DNA from: Qipengyuania mesophila
GTDB taxonomy: Bacteria > Pseudomonadota > Alphaproteobacteria > Sphingomonadales > Sphingomonadaceae
Length of the DNA stretch: 64,000 nucleotides
Assembly (NCBI RefSeq): GCF_019711655.1
Contig: NZ_JAIGNU010000001.1
Location: forward strand, 839,501-903,500
Direction: 5' to 3'
The position numbers and the translations under genes were made by a program. A model generated the notes under the pieces. The model had not been told where the DNA came from. It worked only from the letters and a program-made list of their open reading frames with translations, and made no database searches. Position 1 is the stretch's first letter; each line of letters starts with the position of its first letter. Positions 52,250 through 61,011 of the stretch are shown piece by piece.

Positions 52250-53587
52250 ATGGCTCGCAAATTCTTCGGCACCGACGGCATTCGCGGACGCACGAACGAG
52301 GGCGTGATGACTGCCGCCACCGCGATGCGCGTCGGCCAGGCCGCCGGAACGCATTTCCTGCGCGGAGGCCATCGTCACCGGGTCGTGATCGGCAAGGATA
52401 CACGCCTGTCGGGCTATATGATGGAAAGTGCGCTGGTTGCGGGCTTCACCAGCGTCGGCATGGACGTGGTCATGACCGGTCCGCTGCCGACGCCGGCGAT
52501 CGCGTTGCTCACGCGCGAGATGCGCGCTGATCTGGGGGTGATGATCTCGGCCAGCCACAACCCGTTCGAGGATAATGGCATCAAGCTGTTCGGTCCCGAT
52601 GGCTTCAAGCTCTCGGACGAAGCCGAGGCGGCGATCGAGCTGTTGCTCGAACAGGAGCCCCTGCTGGTGCAGGCCGACCGGATCGGCCGCGCGCGCCGGA
52701 TCGACGATGCGCGCGGGCGCTACATCCACGCGGTCAAGCAGTCGGTCGCATCGGATATCCGTTTCGACGGGCTCAAGGTGGTGGTCGACTGCGCCAATGG
52801 CGCGGCCTACCAGGTCGCCCCCAGCGCGGTCTGGGAATTGGGCGCCGAAGTCATCGCCATGGGCGTCGAGCCGAACGGCACCAATATCAACGACGGCGTC
52901 GGTTCAACCTCACTCGACGCGATCAAGTCGCGCGTAGTCGGGGAGGGGGCTGACATCGGTATCGCGCTCGACGGCGATGCCGACCGGCTGATCGTGATCG
53001 ACGAAAAAGGCGAGACGGTCGATGGCGACCAGATCATGGCGGTCATTGCCAGCCGACTTCATGCCCGCGGCGACCTCAAGGGCGGCGGCGTGGTCGCCAC
53101 GGTCATGTCGAACCTCGGCCTCGAACGCTATTTGCAGGGCATCGGCCTCACGCTCGAACGGGCCCAGGTCGGCGACCGCTACGTGCTCGAGCGGATGAAG
53201 GAAGGCGGTTTCAACGTCGGCGGCGAGCAGTCGGGGCACATGATCCTGCTCGACCATGCGACGACCGGTGACGGCACCGTTGCGGCCCTGCGCATCCTCG
53301 CCAGCCTCGTGCGCTTCGGCAAGCCCGCGAGCGAATTGCTGCACGCGTTCGACCCGGTCCCTCAATTGCTCAAGAACGTACGCTATTCAGGCGGGAAGCC
53401 GCTCGAGAACGCTACGGTCAAGCAGGTCATCACCGATGCCGAAGGCGAGCTGGAGGGCAAGGGCCGCCTGGTGATCCGCCCCTCGGGCACCGAGCCCGTC
53501 ATCCGGGTCATGGCCGAGGGTGACGATGCCGCTCAGGTCGAAGCGGTCGTCGACCGGATTTGCGATGCCGTGAAGGGAGCCGCCTGA
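52250..53587 (+). CDS. glmM: Phosphoglucosamine mutase GlmM
   Basis: 445 residues; AGGAG precedes the ATG at 52250 by about 10 bases. The N-terminal block is [16 protein letters not shown]; the phospho-serine motif is [17 protein letters not shown]; the metal loop is [14 protein letters not shown]; the sugar loop is [10 protein letters not shown]; the phosphate-binding loop is [13 protein letters not shown]. Converts glucosamine-6-phosphate to glucosamine-1-phosphate for peptidoglycan and LPS. It overlaps the next gene by 3 bases. Confidence 0.95.
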   Translation: MARKFFGTDGIRGRTNEGVMTAATAMRVGQAAGTHFLRGGHRHRVVIGKDTRLSGYMMESALVAGFTSVGMDVVMTGPLPTPAIALLTREMRADLGVMISASHNPFEDNGIKLFGPDGFKLSDEAEAAIELLLEQEPLLVQADRIGRARRIDDARGRYIHAVKQSVASDIRFDGLKVVVDCANGAAYQVAPSAVWELGAEVIAMGVEPNGTNINDGVGSTSLDAIKSRVVGEGADIGIALDGDADRLIVIDEKGETVDGDQIMAVIASRLHARGDLKGGGVVATVMSNLGLERYLQGIGLTLERAQVGDRYVLERMKEGGFNVGGEQSGHMILLDHATTGDGTVAALRILASLVRFGKPASELLHAFDPVPQLLKNVRYSGGKPLENATVKQVITDAEGELEGKGRLVIRPSGTEPVIRVMAEGDDAAQVEAVVDRICDAVKGAA

Positions 53588-53811
53588 TGCTCGAGATGCG
53601 CCCCGACTGCGAACGATGCGGGACCGACCTGCCGGCCGAGGCGCCGGGGGCCTTCATTTGCAGCTTCGAATGCACCTTCTGCGCGAGCTGCGCCGAGCGC
53701 CTCGACGACATCTGCCCCAATTGCGGCGGCGAGTTGATGGACCGCCCGACGCGGACGAGAAAGCTGCAGGAAAAGTTCCCGCCGAGCACCACGCGGAAAT
53801 TCAAGGGGTGA
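53587..53811 (+). CDS. DUF1272 small zinc-finger-like protein
   Basis: 74 residues. The start shares a base with the glmM stop (TGATG). Eight cysteines are arranged as zinc-binding pairs (DCERCGTDL, ICSFECTFCASCA, ICPNCGGEL), the DUF1272 pattern. No function is known. Its stop overlaps the thiD GTG start (GTGA). Confidence 0.88.
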   Translation: MLEMRPDCERCGTDLPAEAPGAFICSFECTFCASCAERLDDICPNCGGELMDRPTRTRKLQEKFPPSTTRKFKG

Positions 53812-54632
53812 GCGACACCCCACCCCCGCCCCGCATCCTTTCCATCGCCGGCTCGGACAGCTCGGGCGGCGCAGGCATCCAGGCCGACATCAAGACCGTC
53901 ACCATGCTCGGCGGCTACGCCATGACGGCGATCACCGCAGTCACGGCGCAGAACACGCGCGGGGTTCAGGGGGTGGAGGCGCTCAGTCCGCAATTCGTAA
54001 TCGACCAGGTCGACAGCTGCCTGTCGGACATCGGCGCCGATGCGATCAAGATCGGCATGCTCGGGTCGAGCAAGACGGCGCAAATGCTGGCGGAGAGACT
54101 CGACACCTTCGCCGGCCCCATCGTGTTCGATCCCGTGATGGTCGCCACCAGCGGGTCGGTGCTCGCGGATGCGGAGACCGTCGCGGGTTTCGCCGCGCTC
54201 ATGCGGATCGCCACCATCGTCACTCCCAACCTGCCCGAACTCGAAGCGCTCACCGGACGCGAGGGTCTGGTAGACGAGGATGTCTTCGCAGCAGCACAGG
54301 AACTGGCCGAACGGCACGCGGTCCAGGTGCTCGCCAAGGGCGGACATGCGGGCGATGAAACGCAGGTCGTCGACCGGGTGGTTTCACCCAGCGGCCGGCT
54401 CGGCAGTTTCGCCCATGCGCGGATCGCCACGCAGCACACGCACGGTACCGGCTGCACGCTTTCGGCGGCGCTGGCGACGCTGCTCGGTCATCGCCAGCCC
54501 ATGACGCACGCGATCCGCATTGCACGCGCCTTCACCTTCGCGGCGATAGAAAACGCCCCGGGCTTCGGAGAAGGCTCGGGGCCGCTCGGGCACCAGGCCG
54601 TGCGGCGGCTGGAGCCTGCCGAAGAGAGCTAG
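53808..54632 (+). CDS. thiD: Hydroxymethylpyrimidine (phospho)kinase ThiD
   Basis: 274 residues from a GTG that overlaps the DUF1272 stop by 4 bases. Ribokinase-like fold with the ThiD blocks ILSIAGSDSSGGAGIQADIK, VTAQNTRGVQ, KIGMLGSS, VFDPVMVATSGS, TPNLPELEALTG and HTHGTGCTLSAALAT with the catalytic loop. It phosphorylates hydroxymethylpyrimidine for thiamine synthesis. No TPP riboswitch was seen. Converges on the LOG gene, with stops overlapping by 4 bases. Confidence 0.9.
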   Translation: MSDTPPPPRILSIAGSDSSGGAGIQADIKTVTMLGGYAMTAITAVTAQNTRGVQGVEALSPQFVIDQVDSCLSDIGADAIKIGMLGSSKTAQMLAERLDTFAGPIVFDPVMVATSGSVLADAETVAGFAALMRIATIVTPNLPELEALTGREGLVDEDVFAAAQELAERHAVQVLAKGGHAGDETQVVDRVVSPSGRLGSFAHARIATQHTHGTGCTLSAALATLLGHRQPMTHAIRIARAFTFAAIENAPGFGEGSGPLGHQAVRRLEPAEES

Positions 54633-55513
54633 CGTTCGAGCTCGTAGAAGGCGCTGATGTGCTCCCAGGCTTCCTCGGCGGTCTCACACCAGCGGAAGAG
54701 CTCGAGATCCCTCCTCGAGATCGTGCCTTCGTCGGCCAATGCATCGAAGTCGATCACCCGCGTCCAGAACTCCTTGCCGAACAGCAGGATCGGCATGGGC
54801 TTCATCTTGCCAGTCTGGATCAGCGTCAGCAGTTCGAAGAATTCGTCGAAGGTCCCGAAGCCGCCCGGGAAAACCGCCACCGCCCGTGCGCGCAAGAGGA
54901 AGTGCATCTTGCGCAGCGCGAAATAGTGAAAGTTGAGCGACAGATAGGGCGTCACATACTGGTTGGGCGCCTGCTCGTGCGGCAGGATGATGTTGAGCCC
55001 GATGCTTTCGGCACCCGAATCGCTGGCGCCCTTGTTGGCGGCTTCCATGATCGACGGGCCGCCGCCCGAGCAGACCACGAACTGGCGCTTGCCGTCCTCG
55101 ATGATCGATTTCTCACTGGCGATCTTCGCCAGCTTGTAGGCTTCGGTGTAATACTTGCTCTTCTTGACGAGGTTCTCGACCACGCGCCGCTCGTCCTCGG
55201 GCAGGTCCTGTGCGCCCGCCATCGCGGTCTCGGCCGATTCGGGTGGGGGAATGCGCGCCGAGCCGTAGACCACCAGCGTCGAGCCGACGCCGGCCTCGTC
55301 GAGCAGCATTTCGGGTTTGAGCAGTTCGAGCTGGAAACGCACCGGGCGCAGTTCGTCGCGCAGCAGGAAATCGGTGTCCTGGTAGGCCAGCTTGTAGGCC
55401 GGATGCGCGGTCTGCGGGGTCTGGTGCGGGAAGATTTTTTCGAATTCGGCCTCTTGGTCGGCCGGGTAGAACTTGCGATCAGAAAGGTCGCGTTCGCTTT
55501 TCTTGTCGGTCAT
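54629..55513 (-). CDS. LOG-family (TIGR00730) Rossmann-fold protein
   Basis: 294 residues; ATG at 55513. The LOG signature is complete: VVYGSARIPPPES, CSGGGPSIMEAANKGA, GLNIILPHEQAPN, and PGGFGTFDEFFELLTLIQTGK with the PGGxGTxxE motif. Related proteins hydrolyse the N-glycosidic bond of nucleoside monophosphates; the exact role here is unknown. It is about 100 residues longer at the N-terminus than cytokinin-activating LOGs. Confidence 0.85.
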   Translation of the reverse strand: MTDKKSERDLSDRKFYPADQEAEFEKIFPHQTPQTAHPAYKLAYQDTDFLLRDELRPVRFQLELLKPEMLLDEAGVGSTLVVYGSARIPPPESAETAMAGAQDLPEDERRVVENLVKKSKYYTEAYKLAKIASEKSIIEDGKRQFVVCSGGGPSIMEAANKGASDSGAESIGLNIILPHEQAPNQYVTPYLSLNFHYFALRKMHFLLRARAVAVFPGGFGTFDEFFELLTLIQTGKMKPMPILLFGKEFWTRVIDFDALADEGTISRRDLELFRWCETAEEAWEHISAFYELER

Positions 55514-55567
55514 GCCCGCCCGATAGGGCCGGCGCGAGCGGCGCACAAGCGCCCACAGAAAAGGAAA

Positions 55568-55643
55568 TGGCAGGGGTGACAGGATTCGAACCCGTGGCCC
55601 TCGGTTTTGGAGACCGATGCTCTACCAGCTGAGCTACACCCCT
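55568..55643 (-). tRNA. tRNA-Trp (CCA anticodon)
   Basis: Acceptor AGGGGTG / CACCCCT, anticodon loop CTCCAAA with CCA, T-arm GGTTCGAATCC, discriminator G and encoded CCA. Confidence 0.96.
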
Positions 55644-55728
55644 GCAGGAGGGCGCGCATTAGTATGGCCGCCCGCGCTTGGCAAGGCGCATATCGCTCCG
55701 CCCGATCAAGTGATATATCGCGACCCCG

Positions 55729-56412
55729 ATGCATGCCCCCGCAACCTCCCGCATTCCGGTGGACCTATTGCTCCGCGCCTATCGCGGCGGCGTTTTCCCC
55801 ATGGCCGACCATCGCAGCGATCCCGAGGTCTACTGGGTCGAGCCGCGCGAACGCGCGATTATCCCGCTCGACGGTTTCCGTCTCTCGAAAAGCCTGACGA
55901 AGGTGCTGCGGCAGGACCGGTTCCGCGTCACCTGCGATACCGCTTTCGCAGGCGTGATCGCCGAATGCGCCGCCCCTCGCGAAGAGCATGCCGAAAGCTG
56001 GATCAGCCATCGCATCGAGGCAAGTTATCTCGCGCTCCATCAGGCGGGGCACGCGCACTCGATCGAGTGCTGGCAGGGAAGTGAGCTGGTCGGCGGGCTT
56101 TACGGCGTCGCCTTCGACCGGGTTTTTTGCGGCGAGAGCATGTTCAGCCGCACCACCGATGCGAGCAAGGTCGCGCTAGCCTGGCTCGTCGCTGCAATGC
56201 GCAGCGGGGGATATGCGCTGCTCGACTGCCAGTTCATGACCGATCACCTGGCGCGGATGGGGGCGGTGGCAATTCCGCAGGCCCGCTACCTGGACCTGCT
56301 CAGCGCTGCCGGCGGCTATCCTGCGGCGTCACTACCCGAAGCGGTGGCGCGATTCGGCGCGTCTTCCTCTCCCGGGAAGTCCATTGCGCAGTCCTTGACC
56401 CAGACATCGTAG
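55729..56412 (+). CDS. aat: Leucyl/phenylalanyl-tRNA-protein transferase
   Basis: 227 residues with the Aat pattern: LLRAYRGGVFPMAD, VYWVEPRERAIIPLDGFRLSKSL, ESWISHRIEASYLALHQAGHAHSIECWQ, LVGGLYGVAFDRVFCGESMFSR and LLDCQFMTDHLARMGA. Adds Leu or Phe to the N-terminus of some proteins, which ClpS (38829-39203) then brings to ClpAP. The last 97 bases overlap the convergent DUF2155 gene. Confidence 0.93.
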   Translation: MHAPATSRIPVDLLLRAYRGGVFPMADHRSDPEVYWVEPRERAIIPLDGFRLSKSLTKVLRQDRFRVTCDTAFAGVIAECAAPREEHAESWISHRIEASYLALHQAGHAHSIECWQGSELVGGLYGVAFDRVFCGESMFSRTTDASKVALAWLVAAMRSGGYALLDCQFMTDHLARMGAVAIPQARYLDLLSAAGGYPAASLPEAVARFGASSSPGKSIAQSLTQTS

Positions 56413-56849
56413 ATCGGGTGCTCGACCACGTTGAGGCTGGGCGAGTTCTTGAACAGCCAGCCCGAGAAGACCTTGCGGAACGTGTCCTCGATCCCGCGCT
56501 CCTTGACCAGCAATTGCACGAAAGCACCGGTTTCCTTGGGCATCTCCCACGGCGCTGTGCGCTCGCAGGCCTGAAGGCGGACGATCACGTCGCCGACACG
56601 CTGCTGTTCGCCCGGTTTGAGCTCGATATCCTGGCTGACGTTGTTGCGCTTGTTGAGAAGGCCCAGCGTCGCGATCCGCTCGGCCATCGGCGTGCCAAGA
56701 CCTGCCTCGGCGGCAGGCTGCGCGGGCAGTGCGGATTGCTGCAGGTCTTCCGGAATCGCGGTGGCCACCGCGTCGGCGGGCTCGTCGGCCTCCCTCTCGC
56801 ACGCTGCGAGCAGCGCCAACGGAACGAGGAGGGCGAGCGCCCCGCGCAT
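56316..56849 (-). CDS. DUF2155 lipoprotein
   Basis: 177 residues; GAGG 7 bases before the ATG at 56849. Signal peptide with lipobox LLAAC (LALLVPLALLAAC). The conserved part is ATLGLLNKRNNVSQDIELKPG, VRLQACERTAPWEMPKETGAF and KVFSGWLFKNSPSLNVVEHPIYDVWVKDC. DUF2155 proteins are periplasmic and of unknown function. It follows the NDUFA12 gene by 2 bases. Confidence 0.82.
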   Translation of the reverse strand: MRGALALLVPLALLAACEREADEPADAVATAIPEDLQQSALPAQPAAEAGLGTPMAERIATLGLLNKRNNVSQDIELKPGEQQRVGDVIVRLQACERTAPWEMPKETGAFVQLLVKERGIEDTFRKVFSGWLFKNSPSLNVVEHPIYDVWVKDCAMDFPGEEDAPNRATASGSDAAG

Positions 56850-56851
56850 CG

Positions 56852-57250
56852 TCACGCCTCGGGCGACCAGGCTTCGTAATCGCCCGTCGCACGGGCGCGT
56901 CGGCCGCCGCGTTCGAGCGCGCCGGCGGGGCGATAGGCGCCAGCCGTGCCGGTGGCGTTCGGCGTGTAGTCGACTTCCCAGATGCGCGCGGGCGGAAGGT
57001 GGCTTTCGGGAACGTCGTCGAAAGCACCGTGCAGCCAGCCATGCCATTCGCTCGGCACGCGGCTGGCGTCGTTGGCACCCTCGTAGATCACCCAGCGCCG
57101 CTCGCGACCGTCGCCGGTCTTCTTCTTGGAGCGGTAGTACTTGTTGCCCTGCGCGTCGGTGCCGACATGCTCGCCATTGCGCGAGGACCACAGGAGCGTG
57201 CCGATCGTGGCGCCGTCCCACCAGGTGAAAATCTTGCCGAGGAAGCTCAT
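56852..57250 (-). CDS. NDUFA12-type NADH:ubiquinone oxidoreductase subunit
   Basis: 132 residues; ATG at 57250. The typical blocks are FLGKIFTWWDGATIGTLLWSSRNGEHVGTDAQGNKYY (split here for reading), RRWVIYEGANDASRVPSEWHGWLH and a C-terminal YRPAGALERGG. This is the alphaproteobacterial homologue of the mitochondrial complex I accessory subunit NDUFA12 (B17.2). Confidence 0.88.
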   Translation of the reverse strand: MSFLGKIFTWWDGATIGTLLWSSRNGEHVGTDAQGNKYYRSKKKTGDGRERRWVIYEGANDASRVPSEWHGWLHGAFDDVPESHLPPARIWEVDYTPNATGTAGAYRPAGALERGGRRARATGDYEAWSPEA

Positions 57251-57299
57251 GGCCGCGCGGTTAGCGGATTCGTGCGCGCGGGCCAAGACCGTTCGACAC

Positions 57300-57830
57300 T
57301 TACCATTCGACGTGATCGCCCGGTTCGATGCCCAGCTCCTCAGCTCGGCCGCCGCGCAGTTCGAGCACACCGAGCACATTCCCCACCGAATAGACCGGGT
57401 CGAGCGAATAGGGCTCCGTCATCGCGGCGATATTGCTGATCTTTTTGTCCGGCCCGATGAAGATGATGTCGAGCGGCAAGGGCGTGTTCCGCATCCAGAA
57501 GCTCTGCGCGGTGGTTCCGTCGTAAGGGAAGATCATCCCCTCGAAATCGCCCAGCTCGGTGCGGAACATTAGTCCGCGCGCCTGCGCTTCGCGGGTCTCG
57601 GCCACTTCGACGTGGAAACCGATCCTTTCGGTGTCGCTGATCACGGTCAGAGGAATGATCCTGAGGCCGGAGACAGGGTGCACGTCCGGAGCGACGGCTT
57701 CGGCGGTTCTGACCGATTGTCCGGCGGGCGACTCGGCCTGGGTTTGCGGAGAACAGGCGAGCAATGCCGCCAGTCCGGCGAGCGCGCCGATGCCCTTCAG
57801 AGCGATTCGTCCGGTGTTTCTGCGACCCAT
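57300..57830 (-). CDS. DUF192 secreted protein
   Basis: 176 residues with a signal peptide that includes a possible lipobox (GLAALLACSP). The DUF192 domain contains HVEVAETREAQARGLMFR, GMIFPYDGTTAQSFWMRNTPLPLDIIFIG and the closing GNVLGVLELRGGRAEELGI. Function unknown; periplasmic. Its start overlaps the end of recX by 34 bases. GAGGA touches the ATG. Confidence 0.85.
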   Translation of the reverse strand: MGRRNTGRIALKGIGALAGLAALLACSPQTQAESPAGQSVRTAEAVAPDVHPVSGLRIIPLTVISDTERIGFHVEVAETREAQARGLMFRTELGDFEGMIFPYDGTTAQSFWMRNTPLPLDIIFIGPDKKISNIAAMTEPYSLDPVYSVGNVLGVLELRGGRAEELGIEPGDHVEW

Positions 57831-58381
57831 TCCTCGAGCTCCTCGATAGTGCGCGCTTCGAGAACGCGCCTGGCGTGGTCGAACTCATGGCCCGCGCGGA
57901 CCATGGCGGCAAGCCGCTTTTCCTTGAGCTTGCGCACCTCGTCGGGCGCCCCGCCCAGCGGCTGCCCGAACGGGCCGAAGCGGCGCTTGCGCGCGAGCAC
58001 CAGCGCGGCCTGGCGCCTCACCCCCTCCCCGGGTTCGAGATCGTGGCGCAGATCCTCGCCGATCCCGGCCGCGCGCAGACTTTGTTCGACGCGCCGCGCG
58101 CCATAGCCACGGGCAGTCAGTTCGGATGCCCGTGCGCGACCATAGGCCTCATCATCGACATAACCCTTCTCAGCGTATCGGGAGACCAGCTCCTCGACAT
58201 CCGCCTCTTCCCCCTCGACGTAGCCGCGCTCGCGCAATTTTCGCTGCAGATAGGCCCTGAGTTTCCCCGAACTGGTCGCGAAACGCGCGACGTAGGCCAG
58301 CGCCAGTTCTTCCAGCCGCGTGCGGTCGAGCGGTTTTGCCCGGCGACGAGTGCGCCCAGATGTTGCACGTTCATCATCCAT
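57797..58381 (-). CDS. recX: RecX family regulatory protein
   Basis: 194 residues from ATG 58381 (AGGA 9 bases upstream; a GTG at 58399 is possible). The three-helix RecX repeats read LEELALAYVARFATSSGKLRAYLQRKL, VEELVSRYAEKGYVDDEAYGRARASE and RGYGARRVEQSLRAAGI. RecX modulates RecA filaments. recA is not in the window. Confidence 0.82.
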   Translation of the reverse strand: MDDERATSGRTRRRAKPLDRTRLEELALAYVARFATSSGKLRAYLQRKLRERGYVEGEEADVEELVSRYAEKGYVDDEAYGRARASELTARGYGARRVEQSLRAAGIGEDLRHDLEPGEGVRRQAALVLARKRRFGPFGQPLGGAPDEVRKLKEKRLAAMVRAGHEFDHARRVLEARTIEELEEWVAETPDESL

Positions 58382-58414
58382 CGGCCATATTCCTGCCACA
58401 GTCCTTTAAGAATG

Positions 58415-58440
58415 GGAAACGCGGGAGAGCGCGCGACGTT
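58415..58440 (+). promoter_or_regulatory. Candidate EcfG-like promoter of the acyl-AMP ligase gene
   Basis: GGAAA, 17 bases, CGTT; one base of the -35 element differs from the EcfG consensus. Lies 74 bases upstream of the gene at 58514. Confidence 0.35.
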
Positions 58441-58513
58441 ACGGTTCGCGTGACAGATCGAGCAATGAGGGAGGCCACAGAGCCCCTGCTATTCACGGGT
58501 ATCGCCGAACATT

Positions 58514-60247
58514 ATGACCGACGCCGTATTGACGCCGACGCCGAACGATTGCGACCTACCTCGTCGCCGCTCGGACTTCGCGACCTTTAACGAAGCCATC
58601 GACTACGCTGCGCGCAGCGCCAAGGGGCTCAACTTCCACGATATGCGCGGGATGCTCGAACGCGTCTATCCCTATGCCCAAATGCGCGAGGACGCGCTCG
58701 ATGCGGCTCGTCGGCTCGTGGCGATGGGCATCGAAAAAGAAGACCGCGTTGCGCTGGTCGCCGATACAAGTCCCGAATTTGCCGCGCTTTTCTGCGGCTG
58801 CACCTTGATGGGCGCCTGGCCCGTTCCGCTGCCGCTGCCGACCACCTTCGGCGGCAAGGAAAGCTATATCGATCAGCTTTCGGTGCAGCTGCAGAGTTCG
58901 GATCCGAAGATCCTCATCTACCCGGGCGAGATCGCCGAGATGGCCAAGGCCGCTGCCGACCGGCAGGGTTGCGGCGGCGAAAGCTGGGACGAATTCGCCG
59001 AACGTCCCGCTCCCGATTGCGACCTGCCCGAAGCCCGGCCGGACGACATCTGCTACCTGCAATATTCGAGCGGCTCGACTCGCTTCCCGACCGGTGTGGC
59101 GGTGACGCACGAGGCGCTGCTGCACAATCTGCGCGGTCATGCCGAATCGATGAACATCGGCATGAACGACCGCGTGATCAGCTGGCTGCCGTGGTATCAC
59201 GACATGGGGCTGGTCGGCTGCTTCCTCTCGCTGATCGCCAACCAGGTTTCGGTCGACTATCTCAAGACCGAGCATTTCGCGCGCCGCCCGCTCGCCTGGC
59301 TCGACCTCATCAGCCGCAACAAGGGCACCACGCTCAGTTATTCGCCGACCTTCGGCTACGATATCTGCGCGCGCCGCATCTCCAGCCAGAGCCATGTCGC
59401 CGACCGCTTCGACCTGTCGCGCTGGCGCGTCGCGGGCAATGGCGCGGACATGATCCGGCCCGACGTGATGCAGAATTTCGTCAATGCTTTCGCCGATGCC
59501 GGCTTCCAGGCGAGCAGCTTCAACCCCAGCTACGGCCTCGCCGAAGCGACGCTGGCGGTGACCGTCATGCCCCCGGGCGAAGGAATTCGCGTCGAACTGG
59601 TCGAGGAGGAGCGTCTGTCGGGTCGTCCGCGCGACTTGTCGAAGCCCGCGCGCTATCGCGCCATTGTCAATTGCGGTAAGCCGATCCCAGGCATGGAAGT
59701 CGAAATCCGCGGCGAAAACGGCGTGCTCAAGGGCGATCACCAGATCGGCAAGGTCTGGTGTCGGGGCAAGAGCGTGATGCATTCCTACTTCCGCAACCAG
59801 GAAGCAACCGACGACTGCCTCGTCGACGGATGGCTGGACACGGGTGACATGGGTTACATGGGCGATGGCTACCTCTTCATCGTCGGCCGTGCCAAGGACA
59901 TGATCATCATCAACGGCAAGAACCTGTGGCCGCAGGACATTGAATGGGCGGTCGAACAGTTGCCCGGCTTCAATCACGGCGACATCGCGGCCTTCTCGAT
60001 CGATACGGAGAGCGGCGAGGAAGCCCCGGCGGTGCTCGTCCACTGCCGTGTATCCGATCCTGAAGAGCGCATCCGCCTGCGCGACCAGATCGCCGACAAG
60101 GTTCGCGGCGTAACCGGCATGAGCTGTGTGGTCGAGCTGGTCCCGCCGCGCACGCTGCCGCGCACCAGTTCGGGCAAGCTGAGCCGCGCGAAGGCCAAGA
60201 AGCTCTACCTCGCTGGCGAAATTCAGCCGTTGGATCTTGCCGCCTGA
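58514..60247 (+). CDS. Fatty acyl-AMP ligase (FAAL-type AMP-binding enzyme)
   Basis: 577 residues of the adenylate-forming family. The ATP loop is YSSGSTRFPTG at about 184-194; motif SYGLAEATLAVTV and the GWLDTGDMGYM block follow; the C-terminal lysine region is LPRTSSGKLSRAK. FAAL enzymes activate fatty acids as acyl-AMP and load them on carrier proteins rather than on CoA. No polyketide or carrier gene is near, so its partner is not known. Confidence 0.85.
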   Translation: MTDAVLTPTPNDCDLPRRRSDFATFNEAIDYAARSAKGLNFHDMRGMLERVYPYAQMREDALDAARRLVAMGIEKEDRVALVADTSPEFAALFCGCTLMGAWPVPLPLPTTFGGKESYIDQLSVQLQSSDPKILIYPGEIAEMAKAAADRQGCGGESWDEFAERPAPDCDLPEARPDDICYLQYSSGSTRFPTGVAVTHEALLHNLRGHAESMNIGMNDRVISWLPWYHDMGLVGCFLSLIANQVSVDYLKTEHFARRPLAWLDLISRNKGTTLSYSPTFGYDICARRISSQSHVADRFDLSRWRVAGNGADMIRPDVMQNFVNAFADAGFQASSFNPSYGLAEATLAVTVMPPGEGIRVELVEEERLSGRPRDLSKPARYRAIVNCGKPIPGMEVEIRGENGVLKGDHQIGKVWCRGKSVMHSYFRNQEATDDCLVDGWLDTGDMGYMGDGYLFIVGRAKDMIIINGKNLWPQDIEWAVEQLPGFNHGDIAAFSIDTESGEEAPAVLVHCRVSDPEERIRLRDQIADKVRGVTGMSCVVELVPPRTLPRTSSGKLSRAKAKKLYLAGEIQPLDLAA

Positions 60248-60411
60248 CCGCAACCGCCGGCTTTCCGGTGCGAAAGACAGCGCGAGCGAAACGCCACCGT
60301 TCGCCGCAGGATTTCAGAGGGTTCGTCGATTTCCACGGAACCGGAGCTGGCTTCGTGAATTTCACGAAAGGTCGTGCGGGTCGCTACCCAGGCTGAATCG
60401 TAGATAGAGAG

Positions 60412-60795
60412 ATGTCGCACACACTCCCTGGAAAGCGTGTCCTGATTGTCGAAGACAATCCGATCATCGCGTATGATATCAGCGATTTGGTCGAAGACAC
60501 CGGCGCCGAGCCGGTGGGTCCCGCGCTCGATCTCGCGTCGGGCATGCGCCTTGTCGTAGAGAACCATCTCGATGCCGCACTGCTCGATATCGATCTGGGT
60601 GGCGAGTATGTTTGGCCGATCGCCGAGGCACTCGATCGCAACGCGGTGCCCTACGCTTTCGTCAGCGCGCAGTGCAACGCCGACCCGATGCCCGAAACGT
60701 TCCGTTCGCGCCCCTGTATCTACAAGCCGGCCAAGCCAAACGACATCATCAATGCCTTGATCGGGCTCGCCGGGAAGCCGAAGGCCGCAGGATAG
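60412..60795 (+). CDS. Single-domain response regulator
   Basis: 127 residues. Receiver domain with VLIVEDNPIIAYDISDLVE, acceptor Asp in ALLDIDLGGEYVW and Lys in YKPAKPNDI. There is no output domain. Differs in sequence from the one at 45098. No kinase lies beside it; partners may include HWE kinases. Confidence 0.85.
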   Translation: MSHTLPGKRVLIVEDNPIIAYDISDLVEDTGAEPVGPALDLASGMRLVVENHLDAALLDIDLGGEYVWPIAEALDRNAVPYAFVSAQCNADPMPETFRSRPCIYKPAKPNDIINALIGLAGKPKAAG

Positions 60796-61011
60796 CCCCG
60801 GTGGAGCGCCGGATCGGTATCAGGCTCAAAAGTCCCAAGCTGTTATCGTCGCTACCAATGTCTGGGAGATGACGGCTCGCAAGCGCCGATAATTGCCTTG
60901 CCCCGAGCACTGTCCAAGCGGCATGATCGTCCGATAGGACGACACCGTGCTTGAAGATCGTGTATTGCAACCCTAATACAGGATCAGAACCGCCTGGAGA
61001 GACAGCCACCC

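Noticed and set aside
53808..54632. TPP riboswitch upstream of thiD
   Set aside because: thiD starts inside the preceding gene by a 4-base overlap; there is no leader that could hold a riboswitch.
58556..60253. 565-codon minus-strand frame over the acyl-AMP ligase gene
   Set aside because: Antisense shadow of a well-supported adenylate-forming enzyme.
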